From: Deltaproteobacteria bacterium
Lineage (GTDB): Bacteria; Desulfobacterota; DSM-4660; Desulfatiglandales; Desulfatiglandaceae
Direction: 5' to 3'
DNA length: 43,208 bases
Assembly (NCBI GenBank): GCA_019309145.1
Contig: JAFDGR010000017.1
Location: 1-43,208 of the forward strand
Part shown: positions 34,926 through 42,895 of the stretch, one piece after another
Layout of the letters: each line of letters starts with the position of its first letter
Position numbering within the stretch: position 1 is the stretch's first letter
The notes under the pieces: model-generated
What the model was told of the DNA's origin: nothing
What the model saw: the letters and a program-made list of their open reading frames with translations, nothing else
Database searches by the model: none
Translations under genes and position numbers: made by a program

Positions 34926-36833
34926 CTATTCTACCGGCTCCACCTGCCGTATTTTCACGGCCGTCTTCATCCTGAAGGCTTTCCCATCCTGGTACCGGAT
35001 ATCCGCCTCCACATGGATCTCCTCCGCGTCACTGTACATGGCCTCAATAATGCTCTTGTACCTCTCGGCCACAAACTTTCTTCTCACTTTTCTTGTCCGG
35101 GTCAGTTCATCATCATCTGGGTCCAACTCTTTGTAGAGGAGAACAAACTTGCGTATCTTGGCCACCTTCGGGAGGGACGTATTGGTCTTTGCCACTTCAC
35201 CCGCGATGAGGTCATAGGTCTCCTGTTTCTGCGAGATGTCCGTGAACGTGGTAAAAGCGATCTGATTGTTTTCCGCCCACTTTCCGACGTTTGCCATGTC
35301 AATGGCAATCATGGCTGCGATAAACGGCCTTTCCTGGCCAATGACCACAGCATCAATAATGTAGGGGCTGAACCGCAGTTTGTTCTCGATGAGCTGCGGA
35401 GAAAACTTGCTCCCGTCGCCCAGCTTCATCACATCGGACATGCGGTCAATGATGATAATATGCCCATCGTCCTCGATGAGGGCTGCGTCTCCCGAATGGA
35501 ACCACCCGTCACGCAGGGCCTCTTCGGTCGCTTCAGGATTCTTGTAATACCCCTTGAAGATGGTATCACCCCTGGACAACAATTCCCCGGAATCCGACAC
35601 CCGGAACTCAAGTCCCGGAAGGGGTTTCCCCACGGTATTCAGACGGATGTCGTCGGTGCGGTGAATAATGGACGCCGCTGTCTGCTCGGTCATGCCATAG
35701 GCCTGTTTGATATTGACGCCCAGGGCTTGAAACAGGTGAAATATCTCCGGCCCTAACGGTGCCCCACCAGTATAGATATGCCGTAACCGGGAAAGGCCCA
35801 GATAGTTCCTGAGCGATCTGAACAGGAAAAAATACGCCAGCCAGCCCAGGACTTTCCATAGGATGGGGGTTCTTGTCTGCTTCAATTTGAAATCCACGAT
35901 CCGGTATCCCACAGGCAAGAATACCTTGTAGAAAGCCCTTTTTATCCAGGCCGCATCCTGAATTTTCACCTGGATATCAGAGCACATCCTCTCCCATATC
36001 CTGGGCGGTGCCAGCATGATATGGGGACCGATCTCGCGGATATTTTCCTGGACCGTTTCCACTTTTTCGGGAAAATTGACCGTAAAACCTTTGTACAGTG
36101 CCCAGTAGACACCAAATTCCTGTTCCCCGATCCAGGGAAAGGGGAGGAATGAAACATATTCGAAATCATCCCTTGCCGCATCCACCTCGTCCTGGGCCTT
36201 TGCTACGCTGAACATATTCTTGTGGGTAATCATGCTCCCCTTGGGCAGACCGGTCGTCCCGGATGTATAGTTAATCATCCCGACGTCATCAGGGAGGATC
36301 CTTGCAATCATTTCCTCAAAAAGCCGTGGTTTTTTTTCTGCCACTGCACGGCCCATCTTCTGTATGTCTTTGAAATAGGCCAGAATGGGATCATCGTATC
36401 GTCTCATTCCTTTGGGATCATCAACGATCACTTTTCTTACCAGGGGACATTTTTTCTTGATCTCCAGGACTTTATCAGCCTGCTCCTGATCCCCTGCTAC
36501 CACAAAAACAGAATCAGAGTGGTTGATGACATATTCCACTTGGTCCAGGTGGCTGTCGGGATATATTCCCACGATTGCCCCGCCGAGCGACTGCACTGCC
36601 AATTCCGAAAACAGACCCTCGGGGCGGTTGTCTCCCGCATACGCTAGCTTGTCACCAGCCTGAAAACCAAGCTGGTGAAGCCCCAGGGCGAAGTCCCGCA
36701 CATTTTCATAGTAGTCCTTCCAGGTGAATGATTGCCAGATCCCGAATTCCTTCTCCCGAATGGCCACCTTTCTGTCGCCGAACCGGAGTGCGTTCTCCTG
36801 AAGCAACCGGGGCAGTGTCTTGTATGCAGTCAT
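34926..36833 (-). CDS. Long-chain acyl-CoA synthetase (AMP-forming), FadD/AAS type
   Basis: Adenylating enzyme of 635 residues, the size of long-chain acyl-CoA synthetases. Motifs are YTSGTTGLPKGS (189-200), QAYGMTEQTA, GWFHSGDAALIEDDGHIIIIDR, and the C-terminal RTRKVRRKFVAERY loop. Before the C-terminal domain there is a hydrophobic, basic stretch (ILWKVLGWLAYFFLFRSLRN) that may touch the membrane. It lies inside Liv cluster 2, 4 bases before livG2 and 73 bases after livK2, with a hairpin between. It probably activates the imported acid or a product of it. It differs from the 544-residue enzyme of cluster 1, so the two clusters likely serve different acids. Confidence 0.9.
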   Translation of the reverse strand: MTAYKTLPRLLQENALRFGDRKVAIREKEFGIWQSFTWKDYYENVRDFALGLHQLGFQAGDKLAYAGDNRPEGLFSELAVQSLGGAIVGIYPDSHLDQVEYVINHSDSVFVVAGDQEQADKVLEIKKKCPLVRKVIVDDPKGMRRYDDPILAYFKDIQKMGRAVAEKKPRLFEEMIARILPDDVGMINYTSGTTGLPKGSMITHKNMFSVAKAQDEVDAARDDFEYVSFLPFPWIGEQEFGVYWALYKGFTVNFPEKVETVQENIREIGPHIMLAPPRIWERMCSDIQVKIQDAAWIKRAFYKVFLPVGYRIVDFKLKQTRTPILWKVLGWLAYFFLFRSLRNYLGLSRLRHIYTGGAPLGPEIFHLFQALGVNIKQAYGMTEQTAASIIHRTDDIRLNTVGKPLPGLEFRVSDSGELLSRGDTIFKGYYKNPEATEEALRDGWFHSGDAALIEDDGHIIIIDRMSDVMKLGDGSKFSPQLIENKLRFSPYIIDAVVIGQERPFIAAMIAIDMANVGKWAENNQIAFTTFTDISQKQETYDLIAGEVAKTNTSLPKVAKIRKFVLLYKELDPDDDELTRTRKVRRKFVAERYKSIIEAMYSDAEEIHVEADIRYQDGKAFRMKTAVKIRQVEPVE

Positions 36834-36857
36834 GGATAAAGAACCTTTTTATCCCAT

Positions 36858-36891
36858 AAAAGGCACGCAGGGATTTTCCTGCGCGCCTTTT
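36858..36891 (-). terminator. Strong hairpin after livK2
   Basis: AAAAGGCACGCAGG pairs with CCTGCGCGCCTTTT, 13 of 14 pairs, around a 6-base loop. It lies between the livK2 stop and the synthetase start on the minus strand and ends in TTTT. It likely acts as a partial terminator or RNA-stability hairpin, like the one after the binding-protein gene of cluster 1. Confidence 0.75.
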
Positions 36892-36905
36892 GCTTCGTTT
36901 CCCTG

Positions 36906-38087
36906 TTAATCTGTCCTGATCCAATCCGAGATGGGTTCATAGATCTTCTTGGCTGTATTGGCCCGGTACACCCTTCCAAAGGGGATCTTATTGTTAATCA
37001 CTGTAAAGGGACACATGAGGCCATCGGTTTTCACGTTTTTGAGGGACTGGAGCGCCTTGACCAACCCATCCCCGTTCAGTTGCCCTGCCTTATCAGCCCG
37101 CTTCAGACATTCCACAAACACCCGGCCGGTAAAAAAACCCTGCATATAGGAGGAAGGTCTGTACTTCACTTTTGGATGGTGCTTCTCATTCCACGCCCTG
37201 ATCTTTCTGATCATGGGAATCTCCGTCTGCCAGTAAAAGGCATACGGCATGACACCCAGGTAACCTTCGGCAAGGCGGCCCATTTTATCCAGGAGCATCT
37301 TGTGCGTGCCCCAGAATGTGCCCATAAATTTGGCTTTCAGGCCATAGTCCCGCGCCTGCTTGATGACCGCCGATACCGGCGAAAGGACAAATCCCTGGAA
37401 AATAATATATTGCGCCTTCTTGCGTTTCAAATCCAGAACCTGGGACGCGACGTCCACGCCTCCCACCTTGGCCACTTCCTCGGCCACCAGATTGAGTCCC
37501 AGTTTCTTGCACATTTTTCTCCCGTAGGGGATAGGATCTTTTCCGAATTCCGTGTCACTGTAAAAAAAGGCCACATTGGCGCCGGGTTTTTCCTTGGCAA
37601 TGTATTTCAGCAGGATACCAAACATGTCGCTATACGTGGGGCCCGGGACAAACACATAGGGGTTTTTTGCCTTGTTCGCCAGTTCGCTGGAAAAAGAGGT
37701 TGAACTGTAAAGAATCTTGTAACGATCCTTGATTTCAGGGGCCATTGCCTTGCCCAGCGCGGTGCTTTCACCATACATGGCAATGGGGTTGTCCCTCGCC
37801 ATTATCCGCTTGAACGCAGCCACCGCCACATCCACCTTGTAGGTGCCGTCCTCCATAATATACTTGATTTTTTTCCCATTGATCCCGCCTTCTTCATTGG
37901 CCATCATCAGCGCGTCTTCCAGGCCCGCATTGATATGAACGCCTGCAAAGGCAAAACGCCCGGTAACGGGCTGCACCGCCCCCACCTTGATGACTCCACC
38001 GGCCGCAAAAACCGGTTGAGTACAGAGTATCATGGACAGAACACAAAAGAATCCCACGCAAAGAAACATAAAGACATTTTTTTTCAT
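36906..38087 (-). CDS. livK: Periplasmic Liv-type substrate-binding protein (system 2)
   Basis: Exported receptor of 393 residues from the ATG at 38087, preceded by GGAGGAG; the longer frame to 38162 is rejected. The signal peptide covers about 1-28 (MFLCVGFFCVLSMILCTQPVFA). The mature start GGVIKVGAVQPVTGRFAFAGVHINAGLEDA is typical of LivK/Peripla_BP_6 proteins, as is the FVPGPTYSDMFG segment. It resembles the fragment at the left edge but is a separate family member. It comes 152 bases after livM2, so it may also have its own promoter. Ligand unknown; amino acid or aromatic acid likely. Confidence 0.9.
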   Translation of the reverse strand: MKKNVFMFLCVGFFCVLSMILCTQPVFAAGGVIKVGAVQPVTGRFAFAGVHINAGLEDALMMANEEGGINGKKIKYIMEDGTYKVDVAVAAFKRIMARDNPIAMYGESTALGKAMAPEIKDRYKILYSSTSFSSELANKAKNPYVFVPGPTYSDMFGILLKYIAKEKPGANVAFFYSDTEFGKDPIPYGRKMCKKLGLNLVAEEVAKVGGVDVASQVLDLKRKKAQYIIFQGFVLSPVSAVIKQARDYGLKAKFMGTFWGTHKMLLDKMGRLAEGYLGVMPYAFYWQTEIPMIRKIRAWNEKHHPKVKYRPSSYMQGFFTGRVFVECLKRADKAGQLNGDGLVKALQSLKNVKTDGLMCPFTVINNKIPFGRVYRANTAKKIYEPISDWIRTD

Positions 38088-38239
38088 CCTTCTCTCCTCC
38101 CCATCTGTAGCACTCTCGTTGAAACAAGCCTCTTCTTTTCCGGACTCCTCGAGACAGGACAATACATTCTCTTTTTATCACCTCCTCCTTCAGTACCTGT
38201 CCCTGCAGTTAAAGATGAGCAAAAAACCGTGGGCCTTGA

Positions 38240-39283
38240 TCAATAGGAAAAAGGCCACAACAGGAAAAAGGCCTTGATGCGCCGCCAAATCTCCGCAAGG
38301 CCACGGGGTTCAAAAATGAGAAAAAGGACGATCAATGAGCCAAAAATGACTTCTTTCAGCGGGATGAAAAACTGGGTAGTACCGGCAAACACGTCCTTGA
38401 GGACTCCAGACAGGACGTTCAGTAATTCAGGCACCAGCGTCATAAAGACAGCCCCAAAAATGGACCCGAGGACGCTCCCTAGCCCGCCCACGATCACCAT
38501 TGCCAGATATTGAATGGACAGGTAGAAAGGAAAGTGCTCCGGGGTGACGATCCGCATAAAACCCACCCACAGGGCTCCCGCAATTCCCGCATAGAAAGAG
38601 GATATGGCAAAGGCAATAAGCTTGTAACGAAAAAGATTGATCCCAATGATCTCGGCAGCAAGGTCACGATCCCTGATTGCCACAAAGGCCCGGCCCACGC
38701 GGCTCCGTACCAGGTTGCGGGCATATCCCACTGCCAGCACCACCATGATCAGCGTGAGAAAATAAAACCGCTTCTCGGTGTTGAGAAGAAATCCACCCAG
38801 GTTGGGAGGAGGGACATTGATCCCCCGGATGCCATGGGTCAGGCTTTCCCAGTGGATAAAGAAGAACTCGAAAATAAACTGGCCCGCCAGGGTGGCAATA
38901 CAAAGATAAAGGCCTTTTACCCGGAGGGAAGGGATGCCGATGATCAGGCCTGCAATGGCCGCCATGATTCCGGCACAGGGAAGGGCAAGCCAGAATGAAA
39001 AACCTAGCCGGGTGATAAGGATAGCAGAGGTGTACCCGCCTACCCCCGCGAAGGCCGCGTGTCCGAGAGAAATCTGTCCGGTAAAACCGGTGAGGAGGTT
39101 CAGACCCACCGCAGCAATCACGGCAAAACCGATCATATTGGCCACGTAGAGGAGGTACGGATTTGCCAGGAAAGGAAACGCCACGAGAAACAGGAGGAAA
39201 AGGCCCAGCCAGCATTTCACAAAGAGGGACTGAAAAATCTCTTCGTCCTTGATGTACGTTTCCTTAAAATCCCCACATCTCAT
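38240..39283 (-). CDS. livM: Branched-chain amino acid ABC transporter permease, LivM type (system 2)
   Basis: Permease of 347 residues. After a short cytoplasmic N terminus come the LivM hallmarks IAAVGLNLLTGFTGQISLGHAAFAGVGGYTSA, SLRVKGLYLCIATL, VRSRVGRAFVAIRDRDLAAEIIGIN (the coupling loop) and the VGGLGSVLGSIFGAVFMTLVPE end. It follows livH2 after 43 bases. No clear ribosome site precedes the ATG, so translation may depend on coupling. Confidence 0.9.
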   Translation of the reverse strand: MRCGDFKETYIKDEEIFQSLFVKCWLGLFLLFLVAFPFLANPYLLYVANMIGFAVIAAVGLNLLTGFTGQISLGHAAFAGVGGYTSAILITRLGFSFWLALPCAGIMAAIAGLIIGIPSLRVKGLYLCIATLAGQFIFEFFFIHWESLTHGIRGINVPPPNLGGFLLNTEKRFYFLTLIMVVLAVGYARNLVRSRVGRAFVAIRDRDLAAEIIGINLFRYKLIAFAISSFYAGIAGALWVGFMRIVTPEHFPFYLSIQYLAMVIVGGLGSVLGSIFGAVFMTLVPELLNVLSGVLKDVFAGTTQFFIPLKEVIFGSLIVLFLIFEPRGLAEIWRRIKAFFLLWPFSY

Positions 39284-39326
39284 GGTGTGCTAACGGCTCC
39301 TTCCGCCTTCCTTATTCCACCTTCCA

Positions 39327-40211
39327 TTAGACCCTTTCAATGATCTCTTTTCCAAACAACCCGTAAGGACGGATCATCAGGATAATCACCAGGATAAAAA
39401 AAGGTGCCACGGCTTTAGCCCCTCCACCGACAAGAGGGTCTATGTAGATCCCGGTCAAATTCTCCAGGATGCCGATAATCAGCCCACTGAGAATAGCCCC
39501 CCCGATGCTGTCAAGGCCCCCAAGGATAATCACGGCAAGAACCTTGAGGCCGATGTCACCCATGTAGATGCTGATACCGCTGATATTCCCAATCACGATC
39601 CCGCCGATAACCGCTGCTATAGCACCAAAACTCCAGGACAGCGCAAAAATCCACCTGACACTGATGCCCATGGAAAGAGCCGCCTGCTGGTCGTTGGCCG
39701 TTGCCCGCATGGCCACGCCGGTTCGGGTGAATTTGAAGATCAATATGAAAATAATGGTGCCGATAAGGGCAAATATGAACCCCCAAAGCAGCCCGGATGG
39801 AACAATGGCAACACTGAGATCCAGGGGCTCCGGCGGAAAAATTTCAGGAAAGGAACGATAGTCAGGGGACCAGATGAGATGCGTGAGCCCTTGCACGACA
39901 AAGGCCAATCCAATGGTCACCATGATGACGGAGATAATGGGCTCACCGATAAGCTGCCTGAGGATCACCCGTTCAATAACAACGCCCAGGACAAAGGCAA
40001 AGGCAAGTGTCCCCAAAAGAGCGACCCAGAAGGGAGCCCCGGAGCCGGTAAGGATGGTCAAACAAACAAAGGCACCCAGGGTCATGAAAGAACCGGTGGC
40101 AAGGTTCAGGATGCTGGTAGCCTTATAGATGAGCACATAGCCGAGCGCGATCAGGCCGTAAACACCGCCCGTGGCGACACCGGTGATGATAACCTGCAGC
40201 AGAATATCCAT
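39327..40211 (-). CDS. livH: Branched-chain amino acid ABC transporter permease, LivH type (system 2)
   Basis: Permease of 294 residues. The start (LLQVIITGVATGGVYGLIALGYVLIYKAT) is typical of LivH. The coupling loop TGVAMRATANDQQAALSMGI and the end LGGLDSIGGAILSGLIIG are as expected. The ribosome site AAGGA is 8-9 bases before the ATG. It is the first gene of the minus-strand Liv cluster 2, and a good promoter lies about 150 bases upstream. Confidence 0.9.
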   Translation of the reverse strand: MDILLQVIITGVATGGVYGLIALGYVLIYKATSILNLATGSFMTLGAFVCLTILTGSGAPFWVALLGTLAFAFVLGVVIERVILRQLIGEPIISVIMVTIGLAFVVQGLTHLIWSPDYRSFPEIFPPEPLDLSVAIVPSGLLWGFIFALIGTIIFILIFKFTRTGVAMRATANDQQAALSMGISVRWIFALSWSFGAIAAVIGGIVIGNISGISIYMGDIGLKVLAVIILGGLDSIGGAILSGLIIGILENLTGIYIDPLVGGGAKAVAPFFILVIILMIRPYGLFGKEIIERV

Positions 40212-40360
40212 GCACAGAGTCCTTGTTTATGAACCTTGTTCTTGGTCGAGAGGCCAACAAACTGTCAAGGCTCACTATAATAGCAGGATCTTTTTTTTCT
40301 GGATACCGATGAATTCTGCGAATCGAGGTTGAGATTTTTTGGCTAGGAGTCTGCAGGATA

Positions 40361-40389
40361 TTCATAGACCAGTGAGGCTGGATTGTCAA
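40361..40389 (-). promoter_or_regulatory. Sigma-70-type promoter for Liv cluster 2
   Basis: Minus strand: TTGACA (40384-40389; perfect) and TATGAA (40361-40366; 4 of 6), 17 bases apart. Transcription would start near 40354, with a leader of about 143 bases before livH2. The rest of the 422-base gap 40212-40633 shows only a 12-base palindrome, CCGGTATACCGG (40532-40543), and the hairpin at 40617-40646. Confidence 0.5.
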
Positions 40390-40616
40390 ACGCAAATGCC
40401 GATCTTCAGTAAAAGGGAACACCCTTTCCACTGGCAGGATCTCTCGAACAAAATTTTTTTCTCCCGCTTTCTTGCTGCAGCGTGTTGTGCAGCCGAAATA
40501 CCGGTGCGCCGAGTAGATCTAGCTGATCCAGCCGGTATACCGGTCACTGGCTGTCCCAATGGAGAGTGGAGTAATACCACGGAGATGAAAGGTTTCAAGG
40601 TTGGACAAACATGCAT

Positions 40617-40646
40617 CCGGCATAAGATGATTATTACTTACGCCGG
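40617..40646 (-). terminator. Hairpin at the end of the sigma-factor operon
   Basis: CCGGCATAAG pairs with CTTACGCCGG (9 of 10 pairs) around a 10-base loop. It covers the stop codon of the Spy-like gene. No real T-tract follows, so it is a weak terminator or a stability hairpin. Confidence 0.4.
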
Positions 40647-41080
40647 CGTTTTATTGCATTCTTTCTCCTCTGGACCCTGAACTGCCGGTACATTCTCTTA
40701 AGACGGTCGAACCGCTCCGGTCCGAGGATCCTCCTGACCTCCAGGAGGAATCGAAATCGTTCCCGGGCAAGATTTTCGCGGGCCCGTTCCAGCCGGTCAT
40801 ACTGCCTTCGTACCGCGTCATCATCAAGAGACCCCCTGTCCAGGAGGGCATCCAGGTCTAAACGCGCCCGTTCCAGTTCACTCTTCAGGTCGATGAGTTT
40901 CCGGCGATTTTCAATAAACAGGTCATCCAGTTCGTTTTTTTCATCTTTCCTGAGGTGGAGCTCCTTGGAAACCCGCGGCAACCGCCACCACTTCCCGGCC
41001 GGCCTGTCCTGCCCCATGGCCAAAAATGGTGTGCCAATCAACGCCATGAACAACACGCCCGTGAGTATTTTTTTCAACAT
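40634..41080 (-). CDS. Spy/CpxP-like periplasmic stress protein
   Basis: Exported helical protein of 148 residues. The ATG at 41080 follows GAGGAG with a 7-base spacer, and the signal peptide is MLKKILTGVLFMALIGTPFLAMG. The mature chain is almost all charged helix (LHLRKDEKNELDDLFIENRRKLIDLKSELERA and so on), with the RRILGPERFDRLKRMYRQF end common in Metal_resist/Spy-like proteins, and a very basic tail. Such proteins act as periplasmic chaperones or metal sensors. Its place after an ECF sigma and anti-sigma gene supports an envelope-stress role. The LTxxQ motif of CpxP/Spy is not clear here. Confidence 0.75.
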   Translation of the reverse strand: MLKKILTGVLFMALIGTPFLAMGQDRPAGKWWRLPRVSKELHLRKDEKNELDDLFIENRRKLIDLKSELERARLDLDALLDRGSLDDDAVRRQYDRLERARENLARERFRFLLEVRRILGPERFDRLKRMYRQFRVQRRKNAIKRRRK

Positions 41081-41121
41081 CTCGAAACTCCTCTGATTCT
41101 TAGAATCATTCCCCGTGCCCC

Positions 41122-41652
41122 TCACACCGGAGACGAATCACCGGGCTCTTCCCCGGCCTCCGGAATCACAAAGTCCATCAAATCCTCATCCACCTCGGCA
41201 TACCCCTCTCCTGAAATGGCACGGTACACCTGTGGAAGGGGATTTTCAACCAGCTCGTTAATTTCCGCCATGAATTGCCCATCTTTTTGTATTTCCGCCT
41301 CAACCCCGGCCAAGCGGCTCTGGGGAAGCCTGATGAAAAAGTTCCACCCGAGAAAAAAAACCACAAGGACCGCGCACACGGCAGAGGCGAGAGCCCAGGA
41401 ATGATGCCCCGCAAGCCATCCCAATGATTTCTCCCTTGTTTCAGGCAGCACCACGGGCCTCTTGGGGCGAGGAGCGAGCCTGGAAGCCGCGTCACCCAGT
41501 GCCGCCAGATCACGCTCGAGACGCACCTTTTCTTCCCGACATTCACTGCACCGGTCCAGGTGCTCCTTCAGGTGCCGCGGCAATTCGGTTTCATCAATCA
41601 CCGAACGTATAATCTGGTCCTCGGTAAGGTGTTTGTCTGCATACTCTTTCAT
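41122..41652 (-). CDS. Membrane anti-sigma factor with a zinc-binding N-terminal domain
   Basis: Protein of 176 residues. The N-terminal ZAS-type motif is His 31-X3-Cys 35-X2-Cys 38 (HLDRCSEC), with an earlier helix to bind the sigma factor. One transmembrane helix lies at about 86-106 (WALASAVCAVLVVFFLGW), and a periplasmic acidic C terminus follows. It overlaps the sigma gene by 4 bases (ATGA), a standard arrangement for a sigma and its inhibitor. It should hold the ECF factor at the membrane until an envelope signal, possibly passed by the Spy-like protein, releases it. Confidence 0.85.
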   Translation of the reverse strand: MKEYADKHLTEDQIIRSVIDETELPRHLKEHLDRCSECREEKVRLERDLAALGDAASRLAPRPKRPVVLPETREKSLGWLAGHHSWALASAVCAVLVVFFLGWNFFIRLPQSRLAGVEAEIQKDGQFMAEINELVENPLPQVYRAISGEGYAEVDEDLMDFVIPEAGEEPGDSSPV

Positions 41653-42278
41653 TGGATTCCACCTATTAATGCCTGTATCCCCGGTTCTTTCTTGAATTTT
41701 TTCAAGGCCCGGTAAAGATGGGTCTTGACCGTGCTCTCTCCCTTCCCCAGGGTTTCAGCAATCTCCCTGAGGGTCAACTGATCCAGGAATCGCAGAACAA
41801 AAACTTCCTTTTCGAGCCTGGAGAGTTTCTTCAAAAACCCACCGATCTGATTCCAGAAATCTTTCTTCTCCACATTCCGCAAGGGTTCTGCGTCGGTTTC
41901 CCCCTCCTGCTGTTCCATTTTCAGGGCACCGGCCTCGCCGGGAGCCCCCATGAAAAACAACAATCGCTTTTTCCGATAAAAATCTCTTACCCGATTTATT
42001 GCAATGGAAAAAAGCCAGGGCCGAAAGCGATCCACCTCCTTGAGTCTCTTCACCCCTTTGAAAGCCTGGATGAAAATATCCTGGGTCAGGTCTTCCGCGT
42101 CGATCTCGGAGCGGATACGGAAATACACCATGCGGAAGATATCTTCGTGAAACAGAGAAACAAGATGACCGAAGGCGGCCCGATCTCCCTCTTTTGCCCT
42201 CTTTACAACGTCTCCGATCTGAGAGCCGGTACCCGCCGTCTTTGCAGCTCCACTGGTCTTTTCGGTCTTTTCCCGCAT
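41649..42278 (-). CDS. ECF-family RNA polymerase sigma factor
   Basis: Protein of 209 residues. Sigma region 2 spans about 35-105 (LVSLFHEDIFRMVYFRI, DAEDLTQDIFIQAFKGV, FRPWLFSIAINRVRDFYRKKR) and region 4 about 150-200 (LEKEVFVLRFLDQLTLREIAETLGKGESTVKTHLYRALKKF). A flexible linker with GAPGEAGALKMEQQEGE joins them. It belongs to the RpoE-like group with a membrane anti-sigma factor encoded next. No ribosome site precedes the ATG, and a promoter -10 element ends only 6 bases before it, so the message may be leaderless. Confidence 0.9.
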   Translation of the reverse strand: MREKTEKTSGAAKTAGTGSQIGDVVKRAKEGDRAAFGHLVSLFHEDIFRMVYFRIRSEIDAEDLTQDIFIQAFKGVKRLKEVDRFRPWLFSIAINRVRDFYRKKRLLFFMGAPGEAGALKMEQQEGETDAEPLRNVEKKDFWNQIGGFLKKLSRLEKEVFVLRFLDQLTLREIAETLGKGESTVKTHLYRALKKFKKEPGIQALIGGIQ

Positions 42279-42284
42279 TTATTT

Positions 42285-42313
42285 ACTATACCAGTCCGAC
42301 GGGCACCTGTCTC
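42285..42313 (-). promoter_or_regulatory. Promoter of the ECF sigma gene, giving a nearly leaderless message
   Basis: Minus strand: GAGACA (42308-42313; 4 of 6 to TTGACA), 17-base spacer, TATAGT (42285-42290; 5 of 6 to TATAAT). The ATG begins 6 bases after the -10 element, where transcription itself should start. It does not look like an ECF-type (GGAAC-CGTC) autoregulated promoter. Confidence 0.5.
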
Positions 42314-42326
42314 TCAGTTTTTGTTG

Positions 42327-42647
42327 TTACCTGGTTACATCATTGTGTTTATAGCGGTAAATACGATGGCTGGCCCGGTCCTGCATAAATTCCAGGTGGG
42401 CCCTTTCCCATGGTTGCAGTTCCCCGTCGCTCCATGCCCTCCGCTTGGTCCGCTGAATTCTTACTTGCTGGCGCTCAAGCCCTCGGACCTCTCCCCGGGT
42501 CAGTTCGCCGCTCCTGACTCCCTGGCATATTCTTTTCTGTTGTCGGAACTGCCGATGTCCCACTCTCCCGGCCGCCGTTGCCACCCCACTGAACGCGAAT
42601 AATCCAGCCAGCGCTCCTATTCCCACGAGAATACCAATCTTTTTCAT
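42327..42647 (-). CDS. Small exported basic protein, conserved but unnamed family
   Basis: Protein of 106 residues. The ATG at 42647 follows GGAGG; the upstream TTG start at 42665 is unlikely. The signal peptide is MKKIGILVGIGALAGLFAFSGVATA. The mature chain is Arg/Gln-rich with the ordered elements ICQGVRSGELTRGEVRGLERQ, RRAWSDGELQPWERAHLEFM and SHRIYRYKHN. I recall similar small periplasmic proteins in other proteobacteria, but I know no named function. The DG-L-x-ER pattern recalls a loop between two helices. It lies just upstream of the sigma gene on the same strand and may belong to the same stress regulon. Confidence 0.75.
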   Translation of the reverse strand: MKKIGILVGIGALAGLFAFSGVATAAGRVGHRQFRQQKRICQGVRSGELTRGEVRGLERQQVRIQRTKRRAWSDGELQPWERAHLEFMQDRASHRIYRYKHNDVTR

Positions 42648-42895
42648 GTCCAAATCCTCCTTCAATCAGAATTTGACCATAAAGACGCTACCCGTGGGAT
42701 TTTCGTCTACAAAAAAACATAATAGCTTCATAAAAGGGGGCAGGAGGACTTGTTCCCATAGCCGGCGCCCTATTACAACGTTGCGTATTCAACGTGAATT
42801 TGGTTTGCGGCAGATAAGGGACACGGGATTGCTGTGGCCCTTCACCACGTATCTTCAACGCACCGTTGACACAGTGGAGAGAATGAAGGATCACG
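42648..42895. other. Gap without a supported feature
   Basis: This 248-base stretch must hold the promoter of the small exported protein gene (minus strand), but no well-spaced -35/-10 pair could be found. Short open frames overlap it without ribosome sites or recognisable content. Confidence 0.5.

Noticed and set aside
40263-40281. TTGACA (minus) and TATAAT (plus) near the livH2 start
   Set aside because: Neither has a partner element at 16-18 bases on its own strand, so the pair at 40361-40389 is preferred.
40532-40543. Palindrome CCGGTATACCGG
   Set aside because: A perfect 12-base palindrome, but single, away from any promoter element and without a nearby regulator gene; noted only in the gap description.
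40339-40680. 113-codon plus-strand frame in the gap before livH2
   Set aside because: It runs over the hairpin and into the Spy-like gene, has no ribosome site and shows no protein-like pattern.
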